Source: an uncultured Spirochaetia bacterium (GTDB taxonomy: Bacteria; Spirochaetota; UBA4802; JAGODF01). Taken from it: 15,894 bases of DNA. Location of the stretch: the NCBI GenBank assembly GCA_937967705.1, contig CALCJG010000482.1:1-15894 (forward strand). Direction: 5' to 3'. Made by a program: the position numbers and the translations under genes. Below are positions 14,367 through 15,894 of the stretch, one piece after another. Positions within the stretch are counted from its first letter, which is position 1. Each line of letters opens with the position of its first letter. The notes below the pieces were generated by a model that saw only the letters and a program-made list of their open reading frames with translations, made no database searches and was not told where the DNA came from.

Positions 14367-15749
14367 ATGCTAAATCGGGAAATGCCCAGACCCCGGCTGA
14401 TCTCCGCGGCCGGTAATTTGCTGCAGGCCTGGAAGGAGCTGGGGACCCGGGATGCCGAGGCCTACTTCGAATGGAATCTCGACCGGGAGGTTCTCTACAG
14501 CGAGCGGATGCGGGCCCTTATCATCATGGGATTCTTTCTCCTCTCGGCCCTCTGGTTTTTCAGCATCGGCTCCCTTTTCGGGAACACCTTCCCGGACGCC
14601 TCGATGAAGCAGGTGAGAGGGGTTCCTGTTTACGTGTGGCTCTCCCTGGCTTTTATGGGGATTTCCCTCTACGAGGCCTTCTTCGCCGCGGTACTCACGC
14701 ACTTCATAAGAAGGAAAAAGAACTTTCCCGTGCCGCCGAGGTTTTTCAATGCCCTGGTGGAGGTGAGCATACCCACGATAACCATCTACCTGGCCTCCTT
14801 CATCTATAATCCCTTCGAGGCCCTCTTCCTCCCGGCGGTATTCATGTATTTTCTCTTCATCATCCTCTCCGCCTTCCGGCTGAACCTGGCCCTGATCCTC
14901 TTCACCGGGGGGGTGGCGGCTGCGGAGTATCTCATACTCAGTCTTCATCTCCTCCACGCCTCGCCGGTTTTCCCTCCGGACACCGTCTTCTCCTCACCCG
15001 GCATGTACCTGGCCCGGACGCTCATTCTCCTGGCCGCCGGTATCGCCACGGCCTTCGTCTCCCAGCAGATCAGAAAGCGCATGATCAACTCCCTGAAGAC
15101 CCTCGAGGACCGCAACCGTATCGTCGGCATCTTCGGTCAGCATGTCACCCCGGAGGTGGTGGACCGCATTCTCGCCCAGGAGGGGGATGTGGTGAGCGAG
15201 GAGCGGAAGGTATGCGTGATGTTCCTCGACATACGGAATTTCACGGGCTATTCCGAAAACCGGGACGCCGGCGAGGTCATCGCCTACCTCAACTACCTCT
15301 TCGATTTCATGATCGAGATCGTCAACGCCCGCGGGGGCATCATCAACAAGTTCCTTGGCGACGGATTCATGGCGGTCTTCGGGGCGCCGGTTTCCACGGA
15401 GCATGACATCCCCCGGGCCGTGGAGGCGGGGAGGGAGATACTCCGCAGGCTGGAGTCGGAGGCCTCCGCGGGAAACATCCCCCCCACCCGGATCGGCATA
15501 GGGCTGCACGCGGGAATGGCCATGACGGGGAACGTCGGTTCGCCGGTGCGCCGGGAGTACACCGTAATGGGCGGGGTGGTCAACGTGGCCTCACGGATCG
15601 AGCAGCTCAATAAAACGTACGGTTCCGCCTTCCTGGTTTCCGAGGCCGTTGCGGCGGAGATGGAATCCCTGCCGGAGGATGCCCGGGATCTGGGACCGGT
15701 GGAGATCCGGGGACTCGAACGCCCCGTGCGGATTTACCGGCTGGTCTGA
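14367..15749 (+). CDS. Membrane-bound class III adenylate cyclase
   Basis: 460 residues. The ATG at 14367 is preceded by AAAGGGGA; an upstream in-frame codon at 14307 lacks a ribosome site. About six membrane segments (51-72, 87-110, 128-148, 150-170, 172-196, 212-232) form an N-terminal membrane sensor of MASE-like type, followed by a short linker (NSLKTLEDRNRIVGIFGQHV, with the TPEVVDRIL hallmark) and a class III catalytic domain. Two metal-binding aspartates are Asp288 (MFLDIRNFTG) and Asp332 (NKFLGDGFMAVFG); Lys328 favours ATP over GTP; Asn406 and Arg410 (NVASRIE) are the transition-state residues. All catalytic positions needed are present, so cAMP production is likely. It is 67 bases downstream of sirC with no terminator between, so cotranscription is possible. 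Membrane stimulus unknown; linking it to heme status would be speculation. Confidence 0.88.
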   Translation: MLNREMPRPRLISAAGNLLQAWKELGTRDAEAYFEWNLDREVLYSERMRALIIMGFFLLSALWFFSIGSLFGNTFPDASMKQVRGVPVYVWLSLAFMGISLYEAFFAAVLTHFIRRKKNFPVPPRFFNALVEVSIPTITIYLASFIYNPFEALFLPAVFMYFLFIILSAFRLNLALILFTGGVAAAEYLILSLHLLHASPVFPPDTVFSSPGMYLARTLILLAAGIATAFVSQQIRKRMINSLKTLEDRNRIVGIFGQHVTPEVVDRILAQEGDVVSEERKVCVMFLDIRNFTGYSENRDAGEVIAYLNYLFDFMIEIVNARGGIINKFLGDGFMAVFGAPVSTEHDIPRAVEAGREILRRLESEASAGNIPPTRIGIGLHAGMAMTGNVGSPVRREYTVMGGVVNVASRIEQLNKTYGSAFLVSEAVAAEMESLPEDARDLGPVEIRGLERPVRIYRLV

Positions 15750-15881
15750 GGAAGCCCCCAAACTGCGGGCCCCGGGAGAAAAAGGGCTTGCCTTGTGCTC
15801 CCGAAGGGTGTAGACTGCCTCATCAAGAAATGGGGAAATGCCCGCAGGGGGAGGATGAAGGCGGAAAGCCGATGAACGTTC
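15750..15881 (+). promoter_or_regulatory. Intergenic region with a candidate promoter and the start of a truncated gene
   Basis: TTGCCT (15788-15793), a 17-base spacer and TAGACT (15811-15816) form a plausible sigma-70 promoter. An ATG at 15874 with GGCGGAAAG upstream could begin a new gene, but only two or three codons remain before adapter sequence. An ATG at 15854 stops after six codons. A long-looped inverted repeat, AAGCCC / GGGCTT (15752-15757, 15784-15789), is too weak to call a terminator. Confidence 0.4.
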
Positions 15882-15894
15882 AGATCGGAAGAGC
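15882..15894 (+). other. Illumina adapter remnant at contig end
   Basis: The last 13 bases are AGATCGGAAGAGC, identical to the common prefix of Illumina TruSeq adapters, flush with the end of the window. They should not be treated as genomic sequence. Confidence 0.93.

Noticed and set aside
1..15881. CRISPR arrays, tRNA or rRNA genes, insertion sequences, prophage genes, known riboswitches
   Set aside because: I looked on both strands and saw no regularly spaced repeats, cloverleaf genes, transposase motifs or conserved riboswitch cores. I could not run a covariance-model search.

Overview
The window is a GC-rich bacterial contig end that carries 13 protein genes, one of them cut by the left edge, and no RNA genes that I can see. 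The organism has an outer membrane: there are three beta-barrel-type proteins, a secreted lipase, and a double-membrane style of signalling. The fused AhbA-AhbB, AhbC and SirC-like genes point to siroheme-dependent (alternative) heme synthesis, which is typical of anaerobes such as Desulfobacterota and of archaea. Desulfobacterota or Spirochaetota are my best guesses for the phylum. Nothing in the window settles it.

Layout, left to right. (1) The tail of an omptin-like outer-membrane protease (to 539). (2) A tight plus-strand operon (721-5021): a membrane-anchored alkaline-phosphatase/sulfatase-fold enzyme with a threonine in the nucleophile position, a double GNAT-fold acyltransferase-like protein, and a polytopic membrane protein of unknown function. 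It looks like an envelope-modification module. (3) On the minus strand, a chemoreceptor with almost no periplasmic domain, followed by a soluble V4R-like protein (6979-5113). (4) An AT-rich intergenic stretch, then a secreted Pseudomonas-type lipase on the plus strand (7449-8345) ending in a clear intrinsic terminator. (5) On the minus strand, a 546-residue outer-membrane barrel protein that is visibly an internal duplication (10042-8402). (6) From a divergent promoter region, a plus-strand run of six genes (10268-15749): a small barrel protein, a DUF1178 zinc-ribbon protein, ahbA-ahbB fusion, ahbC-like radical SAM enzyme, precorrin-2 dehydrogenase and a membrane class III nucleotidyl cyclase. 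The three heme genes should act in sequence, with SirC oxidising precorrin-2 towards siroheme, AhbAB removing two carboxyls from siroheme, and AhbC removing the acetate groups. The final enzyme AhbD is not in the window.

Two things cut across the genes. A 12-base word, GGCTCTGACCCC, occurs six times exactly and once with one mismatch, both inside and between genes. Four of the exact copies lie within 430 bases of one gene. The last 13 bases of the window (15882-15894) are exactly the standard Illumina adapter prefix, so the true genomic sequence most likely stops at 15881.
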